Shown here: piece after piece, positions 61,289 to 64,000 of the stretch
How positions within the stretch are numbered: the first letter of the stretch is position 1
How the letters are laid out: the number at the start of each line of letters is the position of its first letter
DNA from: Siniperca chuatsi
Taxonomy: Eukaryota > Chordata > Actinopteri > Centrarchiformes > Sinipercidae
DNA length: 64,000 nt
NCBI RefSeq assembly: GCF_020085105.1
Contig: NC_058051.1
Location: forward strand, 6,994,501 to 7,058,500
Reading direction: 5' to 3'
Position numbers and translations under genes: made by a program
The notes under the pieces: model-generated
The model's database searches: none
The model's input: only the letters and a program-made list of their open reading frames with translations
What the model was told of the DNA's origin: nothing

Positions 61289-62425
61289 GTAGAAAGTGCT
61301 TCACAACAAGAGAAATAAAATACCACAGTGAATGATGAAATATAAAGAAATAAAATACACAAAAGCAATAAAATAAACAGTTCAGGTAAAAAGGGAGCTA
61401 ATGTAAAGAGGCTAAAACAGGTGTGATGTGATCGTACCTCTTGGTCCTGGTTAAAAGCCTAGCAGCTGAGTTCTGTACAGTCTGCAGTTGTTTCAAAGGT
61501 TTTTGATTAAGACAAGTGAACAAACTGTTACAAGGCGTGAGGAGATAAAAGCATGTACAACAGTTTCTGCATCACTAAGATTTAAAATAGATCGGATTTT
61601 TACAGTGTTCCTGTGGTGATAAAAACATGATTGGACAAGCTTAGTGATATGTTGCTCAAAACATAAATTGCTATCAAACAGGACACCAAGATTTCTTGCA
61701 ACAGGCTTGATATGTTGTGACAGGTTACCAGTAGATGGCAGTATTTTTTTAGTGATGTGTTGGGGCCCAATAACAAGGATTTCAGTTTTATTTGAGTTGA
61801 GCTGAAGAAAATTTATCAACATCCAGTTTTTTATGTCAGACAGGCAGTCCTGCAGAGAACTCAGCATACTAAGGTCAGTGGGCTTGACAGGGAGGTACAA
61901 CTGTGTGTCATCCGCATAACAATGAAAAGAAATCCCATGTCTGCGGATGACATCACCCAAGGGAAGCATGTATAAGGAGAACAGTATTGGTCCCAGAATT
62001 GAACCTTGAGACACACCATACTTGACATGGTAAAAGGATGACATGAAGTTATTAATGCTGACACAGAATTTCCTATTGGACAGATAAGATGAGAACCAGT
62101 CTAGTGCAGTGCCAGATATGCCCACCCAGTGCCTCAGTCTATCTAAAAGTATGCCATGATCAGTTGTGTCAAAGGTAGCACTTAAGTCCAGCAGCACAAG
62201 AATTGAGCACATGCCTGCATCTGCATTCATTAAAAGGTCATTAGTGACTTTGAGAAGGGCTGTCTCAGTGCTGTGTTGTTGACGAAAGCCAGATAAGAAC
62301 TTTTCAAAGGTATTATTGTTTTCCACAGCAGCAAGAAGCTGCTTAGATACAAGTTTTTCAAGAATCGTGGAAATAAAAGGCAGTTTAGAAATTTGACGAT
62401 AGTTATCCAGGAGGGTGGATTTCAA
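61289..62425 (-). mobile_element. L2-type LINE with long open RT frame and internal deletion
   Basis: The minus strand is open for more than 300 codons to 61493: [71 protein letters not shown] and the catalytic [13 protein letters not shown], with YADD at 61907-61918. So the reverse transcriptase core is intact. The endonuclease is lost (5' truncation near 62425), and about 300 bases between CATTAGCTCCCT and TGAACTGT are deleted near 61393, compared with the copy at 58998-59765. It lies in opposite orientation to that copy. Confidence 0.87.
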
Positions 62426-62499
62426 TTCGGAATGTTGATGCTCCGACAGCAAAAGCATTGTTCCCAGTAGTGATGCGCAGTTTGCAATTATATACACAG

Positions 62500-63270
62500 G
62501 GCCTGCAGATAATCTGCGAATCGGGTGGGCCAGGTTATAAAAATGAACATTCTGATTAACGGGTTGCGGGTGGGTGAAATAGGGTGAAGCCTCTCCTCAT
62601 TAAGAGAGATGGTGTACGCATTTATGCACGCGTTACAGCAGTGTAACTTCATTGATAATTTAAATCTCCCGATATGACAGGATCGGTCAGGATATAGTGT
62701 CAGTGTTAATGTTCTGTGTTCTTCTACACGTCCAAAAGGTCACACACACAGTACAGGTTCATAGAGTGAAATTGTTTGGAGTAAAGCAGCTGTCCTCCTG
62801 ATAAACCCTGACCTCCATCAGAGCTGTCTAAAACACGTATTTCAGAGAAGCTAAAAGTTTAATTCTGTTTCCTCAAGAGAGTTTTCTCTGTTCTATCAAG
62901 TTTCTAACTACAGTTTTTAGTTTTGCTGCTTAAATGTCCCACGATATTTGCTGTGACATTACTGCACGCATGGAAACGTTTAAAATGACTGCAGCCTCGC
63001 TAATCATTAAAGTAAATCGTTAAAGAAAACAATCATACATCAATACAACATACAATAAAGAAATCACCTGGGAAGCTTGCACTGCTCGACATCATTTCAA
63101 CGGCAATATAGCCTGCAGGGACTGGTAGAGGTGGATAGAAATGTCCATGCCGGTAAGGGTCTCTAAATCGGAGACAATAATTCGATTGGGTGGGTGGATG
63201 ATTTATGTGTTCATGCAGATTTGGATCCCGTCAGAGCAAATCCACGCATCACCAATGCCCACCCGGTTTG
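62500..63270. repeat. Possible hAT-like repeat with GGGTGGG ends
   Basis: CGGGTGGGCCAGGTTATAAA with CGGGTTGCGGGTGGGTG near 62520 and CAATGCCCACCCGGTTTG near 63253 look like inverse ends. Boundaries and target duplication are unclear. Confidence 0.35.
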
Positions 63271-64000
63271 TTAAAAAAATTTTATGTTATTTTTTTTTTA
63301 AATCATGCCTGCGCTACCAATGTAAATGTTTAGTCACACCTGACAGATTTTTGTTCGCACAAATGGTCGCACCCTGGAGCCCTGCTGATGATGCCATCAA
63401 TTGTACGTTTATTATCTGTTTTCCGGTACATACTGACTTTATTGTCTGAAAGATGAATGCAATACAATTTTTGTATTGATTTTTCCTTTAATGAAGAGAC
63501 ATTAAGATACATTTTTTGAACCATTGAGTAAACTCCTCCCACCCCCCATAATGGGATGATTATGGGGAGGAAGCAGTGACATACCATGGGAGCTCCCTTC
63601 TATTTGGTTCAGCACTGTATTAGAAGGAGTGTTTAGCCACCCAAGCTAACATCTCAAAAATTTAAATGACTTAAAAGAATTTCTTACTTTAAAATAATTT
63701 ACAAATCTTGTTTCTAAAAGCGTTGAAAATGTCATCAAATGTCTGCTGAAATGCCACTTGTAAATAATGAAGATCAGCTGTCTTTTCATTTTCTTGATTT
63801 TAGTAGTGATTTTAAGGGTATTCTCATACCATAGGAAATAGCCATCTGGAGACAGGAGTGCTTTGGAAGACTATATTTTTGTTGTTGGACCTCTCTCAGC
63901 CCTTCTTACTGGCAGTACCTTTTTGTTAAATTGTTATAGCAAGCAGTGCGAGCGTGAGTGTTTCGGGCTCATTGGCATCAATGTGTACAACTTTGATCTT
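63271..64000. other. Non-genic end of window
   Basis: AT-rich sequence, no gene or transposon end recognised. No exon completing chchd6 was found here. Confidence 0.35.

Noticed and set aside
1..64000. CRISPR array, bacterial operon or phage-like system
   Set aside because: Spliced genes and vertebrate transposons show this is a fish nuclear genome; no regularly spaced direct repeats with spacers were found.

Overview
This window is vertebrate nuclear DNA, almost certainly from a teleost fish. It has small exons with GT/AG borders, microsatellites, fish-type Tc1, hAT, L2 and RTE transposons, tRNA-derived SINEs, and a twist paralogue of the fish twist3 type. The species cannot be named from sequence alone; the repeat families feel percomorph. 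Four protein-coding genes are supported.

Layout. (1) 651-2577 (+): the last five coding exons of a class IIa histone deacetylase, best matched to hdac7, followed by a probable 3' UTR to about 4.6 or 5.8 kb. (2) 10588-11226 (-): an intronless-coding twist bHLH gene, read as twist3, convergent with the deacetylase, with TATA-like and CCAAT elements upstream. (3) 11.8-29 kb: gene-poor, repeat-dense DNA with L2 LINEs, a solo LTR nested in one of them, hAT-like non-autonomous elements, a short Tc1 derivative, and a 154-bp identical duplication. (4) 29090-33400 (+): a complete four-exon TRIM E3 ligase gene (RING, two B-boxes, coiled coil, PRY/SPRY; 547 aa). (5) 34575-40635 (+): the first four coding exons of chchd6 (MICOS subunit Mic25). 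Its CHCH domain exons were not found in the rest of the window. (6) 40.7-64 kb: repeat-rich DNA, either the next chchd6 intron or intergenic. It holds two SINEs, LINE remnants, a purine-rich degenerate minisatellite, a repeat carrying perfect palindromic estrogen-response elements, two hAT elements with 8-bp target duplications, an RTE fragment, an inverted pair of L2 copies and a long-TIR Tc1 element between them.

The genes do not form an operon-like unit. The one functional linkage is HDAC-Twist: convergent class IIa HDAC/TWIST pairs are also known as HDAC9-TWIST1 and HDAC4-TWIST2, so this looks like the third ancient pair. No clearly new biological system was found. The most unusual signals are the ERE-bearing repeat, the captured presequence-like reading frame inside a hAT element, the perfect 154-bp duplication, and a 16-bp perfect hairpin at a LINE junction. 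All homology calls were made by eye, without database searches.
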